Positions 25,071 through 34,330 are shown, counted from the stretch's first letter. The stretch: DNA of 64,000 nucleotides from Verrucomicrobiota bacterium JB024 (GCA_030673825.1 JAUTCS010000159.1:1-64000); one strand, 5' to 3'. The notes: a model not told the origin generated them from the sequence alone. A program made the numbers and translations.

Positions 25071-25772
25071 ATGAACAAGGTAATATTATGTACGCTATTC
25101 GCGGTCGTGGCCGCTTCCGGGAACCTGTTCTCTGACGTTACGATCGATAATTTTGACAGCTATACGACCTCGGCGGAACTGCAGACCTACTGGAACTCCT
25201 TCGGCGCGGCCAGCGCGGGCCTTCCCGCTCTGAACGTCGGTGGAGGCGTGGGCGGCACGAATGCCGCGCGTTATGGTCTGGTCTGGAGCGCGGGTAACAA
25301 CGCCAATATGCGGATGTTCAATGTCCCCTCCGGCGTGCAGGATCTGAGTGCGGCCACCTCGGTTGAAGTGACTCTGTATATCGTCACTCGCGATGGCTTC
25401 AGTGCCCCCACCGATCCCACGGCACTTAAACTCGTGATCCAGGGCGGGGCCAATGACTCCATCTGGCAGACGACCGATGCCGCCGCTGTCAGCCTGAGTA
25501 ATACGAGTTATTCCACGGTGGGCTTTACGCTCAACACGACCGACATGGAGCGCGTTGGCGGTAGCGATTCGCTGACCGATACCCTGGCCGCCATTACGTC
25601 CATCCGCCTGCGCTTTGAGAATGCGGTCGAGAGCAATGTGATTCAGGATGCCTATATCGATTCGATCGTCGCCGTGACGGTTCCAGAGGCCGAACACTAC
25701 GCTTCCTTCGCGGCGATTGGTGTGCTCCTGATTACGATGGTTTACCGTCGGCGCGGCTGTCGTCAGGGATAA
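25071..25772 (+). CDS. PEP-CTERM-like secreted protein, paralogue of 10406-11029
   Basis: 233 aa: signal peptide (about 1-20), then a jelly-roll-like domain starting VTIDNFDSY and ending RLRFEN...DAYIDSIVAV, then a tail VPEAEHYASFAAIGVLLIT with basic MVYRRRG. That tail has the order of PEP-CTERM sorting signals: a Pro-Glu motif, a single hydrophobic helix, then arginines. The tail is the only clear difference from its paralogue at 10406-11029. Carbohydrate binding is suggested by fold pattern only. Its ROK operator ties it to the amino-sugar genes. No exosortase gene is in this window. Confidence 0.75.
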   Translation: MNKVILCTLFAVVAASGNLFSDVTIDNFDSYTTSAELQTYWNSFGAASAGLPALNVGGGVGGTNAARYGLVWSAGNNANMRMFNVPSGVQDLSAATSVEVTLYIVTRDGFSAPTDPTALKLVIQGGANDSIWQTTDAAAVSLSNTSYSTVGFTLNTTDMERVGGSDSLTDTLAAITSIRLRFENAVESNVIQDAYIDSIVAVTVPEAEHYASFAAIGVLLITMVYRRRGCRQG

Positions 25773-25858
25773 CCTCCGTGCTCTCGTCTTTGCACATTTC
25801 CAAGGCTGCCTGAGGGCGGTTGCATCGCCAAACAAATCCAGTTATGTTTATTTCTCTG

Positions 25859-26914
25859 ATGTTATCAGGAGTGAGAGTTAGGTTAACCCGGTGGCAACCC
25901 GCGCGCAGCCTGCGCGTGTGGTTGGCTGCCGCTGCGTTGACTTTGCCCCTGTACGCCCGCGGCTCGGATGCGAATGCCTGTTGCGCTGCGCAAATGCCCC
26001 AGTCGGAGCAGCAGTCGGGCTCATTGATCGCCCCCGGCGCCAAGCTGGGCATGTGGGTCTGGCACGCGCAACCGGTGTATGACGCCGGGGCGCGGGCCGA
26101 CCTGATCAGCTTCTGCCAGCGCTTCGGGATTAACCGCCTGTTCGTTCAGGTGCGCCTCAACAAGGAGGGTGGAGCTTACCAGATGGAGAATCCGCAGGCG
26201 TGGGCGGCGTTTCTGGCGCAGGCCCACGAGGCGGGTATTCAGGTGGAGGCGCTCGACGGGGCCGGAGACATGGGCTTCGCGAACAACCGTGCCGACACCC
26301 TGGCCAAGCTCGACGCGGTCCTGGCCTTTCAGGATTCGCTCCCGGCGGGGGAGGGCTTTTCCGGGCTGCATTACGACATCGAGCCCTATGTTACCGGTCG
26401 CTGGAAGACCGGCGACAAGCAGCAGGTCGCACTCGAACTGCTGGAGACGATGCAGGATATTTGCCAAAAGGTGGAGGACGCCGATCCGGACCTTACCATC
26501 ACCCACGACATTCCCTTCTGGTACAGCGGTCGGGATGAGCTGGCGGTGGAGTTCGACGGCGAGACCAAGTACCTCGACGAGCACATTCAGGATCTGGCCG
26601 ATGGCGTCGGCATCATGTCCTACCGCACGAAAATGACCGGGGGCAATTCGGTGGTCGCCATTACAGAGGAAGAGATGGCCTATGCCCGTCTGACGGGCGG
26701 GAGCGTCTATCTTTCGCTGGAGACGGTGCCGCTGGCTGAGACACCCACCATCACCTTTCACGGGCGCGATGGCGCGGAGCTGATCGCCGCTGTTCAGGAG
26801 CTGAACGCGACGCTTCAGGGCGATCCAGCCTTCGGCGGGATCAACTTGCACTGCTACCGTACCTTGCGCCCGATGCTTGAGCCGGTGAAGCCCACCGACT
26901 TGGCCACCAATTAA
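25859..26914 (+). CDS. Secreted putative TIM-barrel hydrolase, unknown family
   Basis: About 351 aa from ATG 25859; starts at 25820 (TTG) or 25844 are possible. It has a basic, then hydrophobic N-terminus (RVWLAAAALTLPLYA) and then a region with TIM-barrel spacing: GMWVWHAQPVYD, NRLFVQVRLNKEGG, GIQVEALDG, GLHYDIEPY, LTITHDIPFWY, GIMSYRTK, VYLSLETVP, GINLHCYRTL. HYDIEP resembles the acidic strand-4 motif of sugar hydrolases, and HDIPFWY and the SLETVP Glu are candidate active-site elements. I cannot name a CAZy family. It sits between the PEP-CTERM-tailed protein and the pseudopilin-like gene and could be read from the same operator-controlled promoter. Confidence 0.7.
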   Translation: MLSGVRVRLTRWQPARSLRVWLAAAALTLPLYARGSDANACCAAQMPQSEQQSGSLIAPGAKLGMWVWHAQPVYDAGARADLISFCQRFGINRLFVQVRLNKEGGAYQMENPQAWAAFLAQAHEAGIQVEALDGAGDMGFANNRADTLAKLDAVLAFQDSLPAGEGFSGLHYDIEPYVTGRWKTGDKQQVALELLETMQDICQKVEDADPDLTITHDIPFWYSGRDELAVEFDGETKYLDEHIQDLADGVGIMSYRTKMTGGNSVVAITEEEMAYARLTGGSVYLSLETVPLAETPTITFHGRDGAELIAAVQELNATLQGDPAFGGINLHCYRTLRPMLEPVKPTDLATN

Positions 26915-26925
26915 GTCCGTCTTCC

Positions 26926-26965
26926 CCGTTTGCCTGGGCGCCGTTTCTGGCGCTCAGGCAAACGG
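26926..26965. repeat. 17-bp stem-loop after the TIM-barrel gene
   Basis: CCGTTTGCCTGGGCGCC (26926-26942) pairs with 26949-26965 across a 6-base loop, with one G-T wobble. It lies 12 bp after the stop codon, where a terminator would be, but there is no T tail on either strand. It may stabilise the mRNA end or terminate weakly. Confidence 0.6.
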
Positions 26966-27289
26966 AAACCTCTCTCACAAAAACATCTACAGCGCGCTTG
27001 CGAAGGGCATTACCTAGCGCTGTCAGGAGCGCGTTTTCTACCTGGTTATCCACCCCGATTTTCTCTCCTCGCCCCCCCGGCCTCAACCCCTAATCATCAA
27101 GCCAGTGGAACAACGAGAGGCGATGCCTCCCCGGTCCCGGCGCGATTCTGCAAGGGGCGGTCTGCCCGCCACTTCAATGGTACCGCCGCCCCTTTGACCA
27201 TAGCCGTCAAATAATTATACTCACACATTGATCTGAAAGAAGTGGCATGACGGGTGCTTGATTGTTTCATTCAATAAAATAATTGAGTG
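26966..27289. other. Gene-free leader before the pseudopilin-like gene
   Basis: No credible gene is seen. The stretch holds the promoter at 27194-27221 and operator site 5 at 27265-27279 (see next entry); the rest is unremarkable GC-rich sequence. Confidence 0.6.
27194..27279 (+). promoter_or_regulatory. Promoter and ROK operator, site 5
   Basis: A -35 TTGACC (27194-27199), 16 bp and a -10 TATACT (27216-27221) give a good sigma-70-like promoter. TTTCATTCAATAAAA (27265-27279, 14 of 15 to consensus) then lies just 8-11 bp before the start codon, about 40 bp downstream of the likely transcription start. Repression here would act as a roadblock, unlike sites 2 and 4. Confidence 0.6.
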
Positions 27290-30200
27290 ATGCCTATTTT
27301 CGAACTCCGCCAAAAACCGAGCAATATGTACCACAGGGTCTCCCGCCATCGACGCTACTGTAAGCCCGGGTTTGCCCTCGTGGTTGCCCTGACGTTGATG
27401 GGGTTTATCTTCCTGCTGGTTGTGTCACTGGCCACCTCGGCACGGCTGGAGATGGCGACGAGCAGCTCGCAGAAGACCGCGACGCTGGCGCGGGAAAACG
27501 CTCGTCTGGGCTTGCTCACAGCCCTCGCGCACCTGCAGCGAAGCGCAGGTCCTGACCAGCGGGCGACGGCGCGCGCGGACATTCTCGGGTCTGCCGATCC
27601 GGTGAACAAATACTGGACCGGCGTGTGGTCGACGACTGACGGCACACTCCAGACCTGGCTCGTGTCCGGGAATGCCAGTTCTCAGCATCCTGTGGACTTT
27701 ACGCCTGACCTGGAGCCGGATAACGCCGTGGTGCTGCTGGGCAGCGAAGGCCAGGCCGGTGCCGTCGAGGCGCCGCTCGTCAGCATCGAGAGCGTGGAGG
27801 GCGATACGATGGGGCACTACGCCTACTGGATTGCCGATGAGGGCATTAAGGCGCGCATCAACCTCGACGACACGAGATGGAACAGCTCCGAGGCTGCCGC
27901 CGTCCAGAGCGGACGGCAGGTCTCCGGCAGATTCGGCATCGAGGCGATGAGCGTGTGGCATCCACTGGCGGACTATCAGGGCGATTCCGGCTGGGGGCAT
28001 GCGCTGGGGCAGCTCGTTTCCGAATCACAGCTTCCCCTCTTATTCCAGAGCTGGAGCTCGGGGGACGCATCCGCCATCGATTGGCAGTCTCACACTCACG
28101 ACGCGACGCTGGTATCGAACTCGCTGGCAGTGGATGCCTCCGGCGGTGGGTTAAAGCTTGATCTGTCCCGCATCCTGGAGCCGGGTTTCTATGCGCCGGG
28201 CTATGGCGAGTCGGACTTACTGATCGAGGATGCCGACGCCCCCATGATTACCTGGGGCGCTCTCCGCAGTTTCGCCAACCCGTGGGACACCTGGGCGCAG
28301 GCACAGGTAAACTATCCTCAGGTCGCTCCGCGTGCGCCCCGCAGTGACCAGGCGGGCCTTTTCCCGATTCCCGTACTGGTGCAGATGGGGTGGGGGGCGA
28401 TCCGCTCGGGCACAGGACCGGGTAGCACGCTCTTACTGACCATGAAGCCCGTGGTTGTATTGGTAAATCCCTACGACACGGCGTTGGAGCCCGCCAGCTA
28501 TCAGCTCGTGTGGACACCGGACGAGGGCCGGGGGCTGGTGATGATCACTTTCGATCCCGAGCCGCGACCGGCTGCCGCCGAGTTTCAGGAGGGGGTGAAC
28601 ACGCGGCCCACCGAATTTTACCCGAAAAACCTCCTCGGGGAATATCCCACGCTGACGATCCGCGACGCGGCTTTCGAGCCGGGGGAGATCAAGGTCTTCA
28701 GTCCCATCGAGACGGAGGAATACCCGGACGCGGGCGAGAACGGCATCGAACTGGGCAGCCAGTATCCGTCGGTCGCCTACAGCTGGAAAGACACTCGCCG
28801 CGAGCTGGGTAGCTATACCCGCAGCGCCGATGGCAAAGTCACCCTCCAGATCAGCGGCGGGAAAATGACGGTCGATTACCGGCTTCTGGAAGGGGCGGCC
28901 TGGGCACCCTTACAGTCTATTCAGGAGATCGGCATCGGGATGTCCCCGAGCGCCTCCCAGGTCGGTAACGCCGGTCAGCCCAAGATCCAGGTCAGCCTGG
29001 AGCCGGAGAGCGCGGGTGCCATGCCCCCCTCGATCAACCTCATCCGCCGTCGTCTGGTCATGCGCAGCTCGGCCTCTTCCTACGTTTCGGATTATTACAC
29101 GGGGAGTGGATTGCGTTGGCTGGCCGACTTCAACCCCCGTGCCTATGGGGCAAATGCGCGCCCGCCCGAGTGGAATTCGCACCCGCTGTGGATGGCCGAC
29201 GCGGGGAACACCAATAACCAGCTGCCCGTCGGCGCGGACTGGTTTGTCGATTACGAACTGACCGCGAGCGGCGCGCCCCGGGGGTTCTGGGGACCGTCCA
29301 CAGACGCCAGCGGCGAAAGCGTCACGACACTCTTCAGCGTGCCGCGTACGCCGATCCTTTCGCTGGGATTTTTACAGCACGCGCCGATGGGCCTTCGCGT
29401 CTGGGACCCCGCCTATCCCTTTGGAAACTCCTACGCCAACCCGTTTGTCCCGCTGGAGGACAAGGACATCGGCTATGAACTTAACGAAGCCTTTTGGGAC
29501 CGCTATTTCTTTTCCGGCCTGACACGGGATGAGGTTACAGACGAATGGGAGGTACTTAACCCGCGCATTAAACGGCTCGACGATACTGACGACACACTCG
29601 TCGATAACTACCAGGGCGCGGCGGCGGCCGTCACTGTTGAGGGCGGCTTCAATGTGAACTCGACTTCGCTGGAGGCATGGAAGGCCCTGTTAAGCAATTT
29701 CAACGGGCAGGACATCGACTACTACAATACGCAGACCGGCCAGAGCTCGCAGGCTCATCTGGGCAGCAGTTTTTTCCGCACACTCAACCCCAACGGCTCC
29801 GGCGGCGAGGATTGGCGCGGGTACCACGCGCTTAGCGATGAGCAGATCGAGCGGCTGGCCGCGCAGATAGTCTACCGTATCCGCGAGCGCGGAGCGCCCT
29901 TCACCTCCTTGCAGGAGTTTGTCAACCGGCCCTTGGGCGAGCTCTCAGGGCTCTTGCAGGAGGCTATCGACAGTGATGAGACGGTGTCGGTTGACGGTGT
30001 CGAATATCCGCCGACAGGTATCAACGATGACCTGAAAACTCCCCGTGTGTCCACCTACGATGCAGGTACCGTCTCCAGTCCGAGCGCCGGTCTGGGAGCC
30101 CGCTCGACAGCCTCTCCGGGCTGGCTGACGCAGGCCGACATTCTCACGGCGGTGGCTCCGCTCATTCAGGTGCGCTCCGACACTTTTATCATTCGCGCCT

Positions 30201-30385
30201 ATGGAAACACCACTGATCCGATCAGCGGGGAGGTCGTTGCCGAGGCCCGCTGCGAAGCCGTCGTGCAGCGCGTTCCCCGTCCGCTCAATCCGACGGGTGC
30301 CGATCCTTCCAGCCCGGATTACTACACGGTGGCCGATAACTTTGGCCGTGCCTTTACGATCATCCACTTCAAATGGTTAAACTGA
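27290..30385 (+). CDS. Very large pseudopilin-like protein (Verru_Chthon cassette A type)
   Basis: 1031 aa from ATG 27290 (GTG 27287 adjacent). The N-terminus is basic, then GFALVVALTLMGFIFLLVVSLATSARLEM, a prepilin-like hydrophobic helix with ALVV in place of the usual FTLIE. The helix continues as a heptad-like stretch (TATLARENARLGLLTALAHLQ), as in GspK/PilX-type minor pseudopilins. Similar long proteins are annotated as 'Verru_Chthon cassette protein A' in Verrucomicrobia. A GspK-like helical part is visible near the end (EQIERLAAQIVYRIRERGAPFTSLQEFVNRPLGELSGLL). The large middle is mostly beta-rich with Trp/Tyr patches. Operator site 5 precedes it. Its role in this sugar locus is unknown. 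Confidence 0.75.
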   Translation: MPIFELRQKPSNMYHRVSRHRRYCKPGFALVVALTLMGFIFLLVVSLATSARLEMATSSSQKTATLARENARLGLLTALAHLQRSAGPDQRATARADILGSADPVNKYWTGVWSTTDGTLQTWLVSGNASSQHPVDFTPDLEPDNAVVLLGSEGQAGAVEAPLVSIESVEGDTMGHYAYWIADEGIKARINLDDTRWNSSEAAAVQSGRQVSGRFGIEAMSVWHPLADYQGDSGWGHALGQLVSESQLPLLFQSWSSGDASAIDWQSHTHDATLVSNSLAVDASGGGLKLDLSRILEPGFYAPGYGESDLLIEDADAPMITWGALRSFANPWDTWAQAQVNYPQVAPRAPRSDQAGLFPIPVLVQMGWGAIRSGTGPGSTLLLTMKPVVVLVNPYDTALEPASYQLVWTPDEGRGLVMITFDPEPRPAAAEFQEGVNTRPTEFYPKNLLGEYPTLTIRDAAFEPGEIKVFSPIETEEYPDAGENGIELGSQYPSVAYSWKDTRRELGSYTRSADGKVTLQISGGKMTVDYRLLEGAAWAPLQSIQEIGIGMSPSASQVGNAGQPKIQVSLEPESAGAMPPSINLIRRRLVMRSSASSYVSDYYTGSGLRWLADFNPRAYGANARPPEWNSHPLWMADAGNTNNQLPVGADWFVDYELTASGAPRGFWGPSTDASGESVTTLFSVPRTPILSLGFLQHAPMGLRVWDPAYPFGNSYANPFVPLEDKDIGYELNEAFWDRYFFSGLTRDEVTDEWEVLNPRIKRLDDTDDTLVDNYQGAAAAVTVEGGFNVNSTSLEAWKALLSNFNGQDIDYYNTQTGQSSQAHLGSSFFRTLNPNGSGGEDWRGYHALSDEQIERLAAQIVYRIRERGAPFTSLQEFVNRPLGELSGLLQEAIDSDETVSVDGVEYPPTGINDDLKTPRVSTYDAGTVSSPSAGLGARSTASPGWLTQADILTAVAPLIQVRSDTFIIRAYGNTTDPISGEVVAEARCEAVVQRVPRPLNPTGADPSSPDYYTVADNFGRAFTIIHFKWLN

Positions 30386-30386
30386 T

Positions 30387-31112
30387 ATGACGCATAAAAT
30401 GAACACCCTCGTGCTGACCCTGCTGCTGGGGAGCGCCCTGACGGGCTCCGCCCGGGCCGAACCGGCCTCTGACGTGTCTTTTTCCTTTCGCGCCATCACC
30501 TGGTCAGATGCGCCCCTGGCGGGGCTGACCATTCCCACCGCGGGTAACCCGCTGGTGATCGACGCGCCGGTCAATCAGCGCTCGCGGGCCTATGAATACC
30601 GGGGCGACCCGACGGTGGAAATTTATCCCGGGAAGGACATGACCGACGCGAGTCCGGTCGGGCAGTTTGTCGCCGGTCCGAACTGGAGTCAGGTCTTGCT
30701 CTTTCTGCTGCCGAACCCGCGTGGCGGCGATGTCAAGGTGTTCGCCATGGATGACAGCCTGAGCGCGTTTCCCCCCGACACCGTGCGTTTCGTGAACCTC
30801 TCGGGGAAGACGATCGCGGGCTTTCTGGGAAATCAGAAAGTCGTTCTGGAAAACATGGACGATAAGCAACTCTCCGCCGCTGGCGGCGCCGCCTTCCTGC
30901 CCATCCGCTTTGCGGAAAGCTCAAGCGAGCAGGGCGGCTGGAAGCGTTTCCTGTCCTCCGCTGTCGGCGTCAACAAGGGCATGCGGACACTCATCGTCTT
31001 CTATCCGGGATCAGCGGATAACCAGCGTACGGGCAAAGAAATCTGCTACAAACTCTTCTATGATTATCCCGCTACGAGCAGTAGTGTCGTGGCCGGAAAC
31101 ACTCAGCGGTGA
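30387..31112 (+). CDS. Secreted hypothetical protein coupled to the pseudopilin gene
   Basis: 241 aa: signal peptide (about 1-24, ending ARA-E), then a soluble all-beta-looking domain without a known motif. Its ATG begins one base after the previous stop (TGA 30383-30385), so expression is coupled to the 1031-aa protein. No lipobox or PEP-CTERM tail. A partner or periplasmic chaperone of that protein is a reasonable guess, nothing more. It ends 25 bp before the convergent GH42-like gene. Confidence 0.7.
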   Translation: MTHKMNTLVLTLLLGSALTGSARAEPASDVSFSFRAITWSDAPLAGLTIPTAGNPLVIDAPVNQRSRAYEYRGDPTVEIYPGKDMTDASPVGQFVAGPNWSQVLLFLLPNPRGGDVKVFAMDDSLSAFPPDTVRFVNLSGKTIAGFLGNQKVVLENMDDKQLSAAGGAAFLPIRFAESSSEQGGWKRFLSSAVGVNKGMRTLIVFYPGSADNQRTGKEICYKLFYDYPATSSSVVAGNTQR

Positions 31113-31137
31113 CCGGCCACGCCGCTAGCGTCACGCC

Positions 31138-34100
31138 TTACAGCTGTTTCTCGATGATATGAAACACGAGGCTGTCCAGGTTGAGTGTCCGCGTATCAAA
31201 GGTCTCCGCCGTGAGCACGTCGCTTGCGCCTTCCCATCCCTCGGGAAGGGTGACCTCAGCCGAGTCGTATCCAATGTTCAATACGTAGAGCAGTTCGCGG
31301 TCGCCATCCACGACATGCCGCCACTCGACAGTCGGGTAGGGCAGGCCGTTTTTAACCTCGATGTGTACGTCAGGCGATACGCCCATCTGCGCCAGCGCGG
31401 GGATGAGCTTGCTACGGGCGGCATCGGCGTCCTTGAAACCGTCGAGTCTGAGCAGGCTTGGGTAGTCCGCTAAGGGGCTCTGCTCGACGCCGTGCGGCGT
31501 GTGGGTAAAGACATCGCCGATAAAGATGGCCTTGCCGCCGGCCTTCAGGTGCGCCTCAACGGCTGCACGTGTCTCGGGGGCGACATGAGAGCTGTTGGGG
31601 ACGATGAGGACCTTATCTGCGGGAAGCTTGCCGTCCTGGACCTGTTTGTCAGTGAGGTAGCCGATCTGCAGCCCGTCGAAAAACAGGCTCTCGTAAACAA
31701 TACCCGACTGATCCGAGTGACCGAGAACGACGCCGTCCTCCGTGCGCACGTGCGGTGTGCTGGCGTTGGAATAAAGCAGGTACACGTCGTCGGGTTTTTC
31801 CTGGAGCGCGATGACTTCCTTCGCCGTGCGCTGCAGATCGAGCGAGACCTCGCCGCTTTCGATCAGCACATTGGCGTCGAGCAGGAGGGCCGCTCCGATG
31901 TTGGGTGAGTGGGACCATACCCAGCCATAGCTGCTGTCAATGCCATGGATGTAGCACTGGTAATAAATTGCCCGTGTCCAGTTGTCCGGGTAGATCCTGC
32001 GCCGGTTGGCGAAGTGGAACTCTCCCTCATTGAGCGGGCGGTCCTCGGCGATGCCGCGCATCAGGTCGTAGAAGCTGCACATCCAGGTAAACATGGCCAT
32101 GGCGTAGCGTTCGTTTTTCTGCGGACCGGAGCTGTCGGCCCCGACCATTTCCATGTTCGCCACGTCGAGTTCGGGGTCGCAGGCGTGCCGGTAGTAGACC
32201 CCGACGTCGCGTGCGCTATGGTAGTACGGATAACCGTGGACGATGGCGTCCTGATCATACTCCCGGATAATGTCGGCCGTGCGCGAAAGCTCATCGGCGA
32301 TCAACATCTGGCGGAAGCGTGTATAATCGTACTTCGGCGCTGACAGCTCGGGCAGGCTGTCCGGGAACGGCACCTCCTCGAAGCTTGTGTACTGCGTGTC
32401 CCAGAGCTGGTTCAGATCGCTGATATCCCCGTAGGTGCCGCTCAGGTACTGCGCCCAGCGCTCGCCGTGGATGCCCGCATCGTACAGAGCGGGCGCGCGG
32501 CGGGTCTCGGCGATGATCATGTAGTCGAAGATATTCAGCGGCTCGAGTAGTGGGATGGCACGCTCGGCGATCGTATCGACGAGGCTCCGTAGCTCGGGCA
32601 TGGTAATGTCGCCGCCGCGGGTGGCCCCCATCCAGACCTGTTCGGGGCAGATCATCAGGGTGCCTACGGACATGTTTTTCTTGTGCGCGCGGCGGATGGT
32701 GTCTTGGACGACAGGGTAAAGCGTCTCGCTCAGCGGCCTGAGCTGACCCTTGTCATCGAAGTGCACCTGTGCGAGCCACCCGACCGCGACCTGATTGTAG
32801 CCGATGTCGCCGATGTCCAAGATACCGCCGTGCAACTCCCAGAGCCAGCCGCCGGGGCCGACCAGCAGGCTCGGCTCGCCGTTGACGGCAAGGTTCTTCC
32901 CATCGATCTCCACCTGGGTAAAATCCAGCTCGGGCACGCGCATATACTCCGGTGTGCCGTCGGGCGAGTCGAGCCAGCTGAACAGCTGGTTGATCGCCGC
33001 CTCCAGCTTGTCGCGCAGCACCCGGGAATTGTGCAGGGCGAGCTCGTACTTGCCCTTGGCGATGTCTTCCTCGGTATACTTCTTGAAAAGCTTGGCCGCC
33101 GTCAGCACCGAAAGCTGGTACTTCGTCTGCACACCCTGCTCCCGGGCGTATGCGATCGTATCCTCGAGCTCCAGTCGCAGGTCGGCGATCTCGTCGGCCA
33201 GCAGGTCAAGCTCGCCAAGGTCGGTGCGCTGGACCGTGTGCGTGGCCAGCACTTGACCGGTCTCGTCCAGTACCTCGATCCGGTACTCGCCCGCTTCCCA
33301 GTCGGAGCTGTCGGCGTGAAGCGCGTAGGCGGAGCGTTCTGCGTCAACCGGTGGGAGCGGCTGCGTCTCGCCGGTCTCTTCATCCGGCGTGGTCAGGCGC
33401 CAGAACAGTGGCTGGTCCCAGGACTGGGGATTGAGCGGGATGACGCGCATGTCCAGCCCCTCGGTGCCGACAGTCGCATTTGCACTGACAAGCAGGCCGG
33501 TGTTGTTCATGCTGGGGGCGGCCTTGGAGAACGTCAGCGTCCCGAACTGGTCGGGGGCCTTGCCGGCAACGATCCCCGGCGTCCACCCGAGAGCCTTGTG
33601 CTCGTTGCCATCGTTATCCTGCAGCACGATATTGAACTTTACCTGCTGCCCGTCCTGCGGGTCGCGCAGCGGTGCGAGCATGGACCACTCAAGGGCGGCC
33701 TCGTAAACAAGCACGCCGGAGGGTTGTTTCTTCACAGCGAGGTCCGCGTGCTCGGCGATGCCTACGGGCCAGCCTGCGGTGGCGTACCAGCGGTAAACGA
33801 CGGGTTTGCCCCCGGCGACGCCGAAGCCGTATTCATAATTATCGTTGCTGTAGCCCTCGCCGCCATCGTTACGGATATCGATCGCCCATTGCAGGGAGTC
33901 CTTTTCATAGATGGTGCTGGCGCTGCTGAGCGAAGTGTCCTGCACGGTCTGGTCGTCCACCACCTCGATGGCGAAGTACAGGTACGTGTCGTCCCAGCTT
34001 AGGCGTACCTTGGCGTGCGAATCCGGAGCCCCACGCCACAGGCCGTTGGCGACTTGGCTTTCCTCGCCCAGCAGGATGATGGGCAGACTTGGCCAGTCGG

Positions 34101-34221
34101 ACAGGTCACCGTCGATGGTCAGCGGATGCTGGTTGTCGAGCCGGTAGGCGGTGTATTCCGGCTTGTCGGCCAAGAGCAAAGACGGGATCAATAACAGGAG
34201 GAGGGCACTCGGGATTCTCAT
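31138..34221 (-). CDS. Secreted CBM9/GH42-like protein, copy 1
   Basis: 1027 aa with signal peptide (about 1-18). Residues about 20-245 are a CBM9-like module (YTAYRLDNQHPLTIDGDLSDW; LSWDDTYLYFAIEVVDD; YEAALEWSMLAPLRD). Residues about 300-410 are a linker with a coiled-coil-like helix (DLLADEIADLRLELEDTIAYA). Residues about 425-800 look like a GH42-type beta-galactosidase barrel (WAQYLSGTYGDISDLNQLW, SFEEVPFPDS), and about 800-960 like the GH42 trimerisation domain (DGLQIGYLTDKQV...KVLIVPNSSHV). The expected catalytic Asn-Glu pair is not obvious, so activity is unproven. Copy 2 (48702-51791) aligns end to end. A promoter with a LacI-type operator precedes it. Confidence 0.75.
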   Translation of the reverse strand: MRIPSALLLLLIPSLLLADKPEYTAYRLDNQHPLTIDGDLSDWPSLPIILLGEESQVANGLWRGAPDSHAKVRLSWDDTYLYFAIEVVDDQTVQDTSLSSASTIYEKDSLQWAIDIRNDGGEGYSNDNYEYGFGVAGGKPVVYRWYATAGWPVGIAEHADLAVKKQPSGVLVYEAALEWSMLAPLRDPQDGQQVKFNIVLQDNDGNEHKALGWTPGIVAGKAPDQFGTLTFSKAAPSMNNTGLLVSANATVGTEGLDMRVIPLNPQSWDQPLFWRLTTPDEETGETQPLPPVDAERSAYALHADSSDWEAGEYRIEVLDETGQVLATHTVQRTDLGELDLLADEIADLRLELEDTIAYAREQGVQTKYQLSVLTAAKLFKKYTEEDIAKGKYELALHNSRVLRDKLEAAINQLFSWLDSPDGTPEYMRVPELDFTQVEIDGKNLAVNGEPSLLVGPGGWLWELHGGILDIGDIGYNQVAVGWLAQVHFDDKGQLRPLSETLYPVVQDTIRRAHKKNMSVGTLMICPEQVWMGATRGGDITMPELRSLVDTIAERAIPLLEPLNIFDYMIIAETRRAPALYDAGIHGERWAQYLSGTYGDISDLNQLWDTQYTSFEEVPFPDSLPELSAPKYDYTRFRQMLIADELSRTADIIREYDQDAIVHGYPYYHSARDVGVYYRHACDPELDVANMEMVGADSSGPQKNERYAMAMFTWMCSFYDLMRGIAEDRPLNEGEFHFANRRRIYPDNWTRAIYYQCYIHGIDSSYGWVWSHSPNIGAALLLDANVLIESGEVSLDLQRTAKEVIALQEKPDDVYLLYSNASTPHVRTEDGVVLGHSDQSGIVYESLFFDGLQIGYLTDKQVQDGKLPADKVLIVPNSSHVAPETRAAVEAHLKAGGKAIFIGDVFTHTPHGVEQSPLADYPSLLRLDGFKDADAARSKLIPALAQMGVSPDVHIEVKNGLPYPTVEWRHVVDGDRELLYVLNIGYDSAEVTLPEGWEGASDVLTAETFDTRTLNLDSLVFHIIEKQL

Positions 34222-34330
34222 GGACAGGTTCTCGCGGCGGTTCAGGAGGAGGTTGGCTAAGCTGGCCCGGTGTCTTTGCGGGGCCAGATTCGGGTATCGG
34301 GCAGGTCAATAGAGCCAATTACCAACATAT

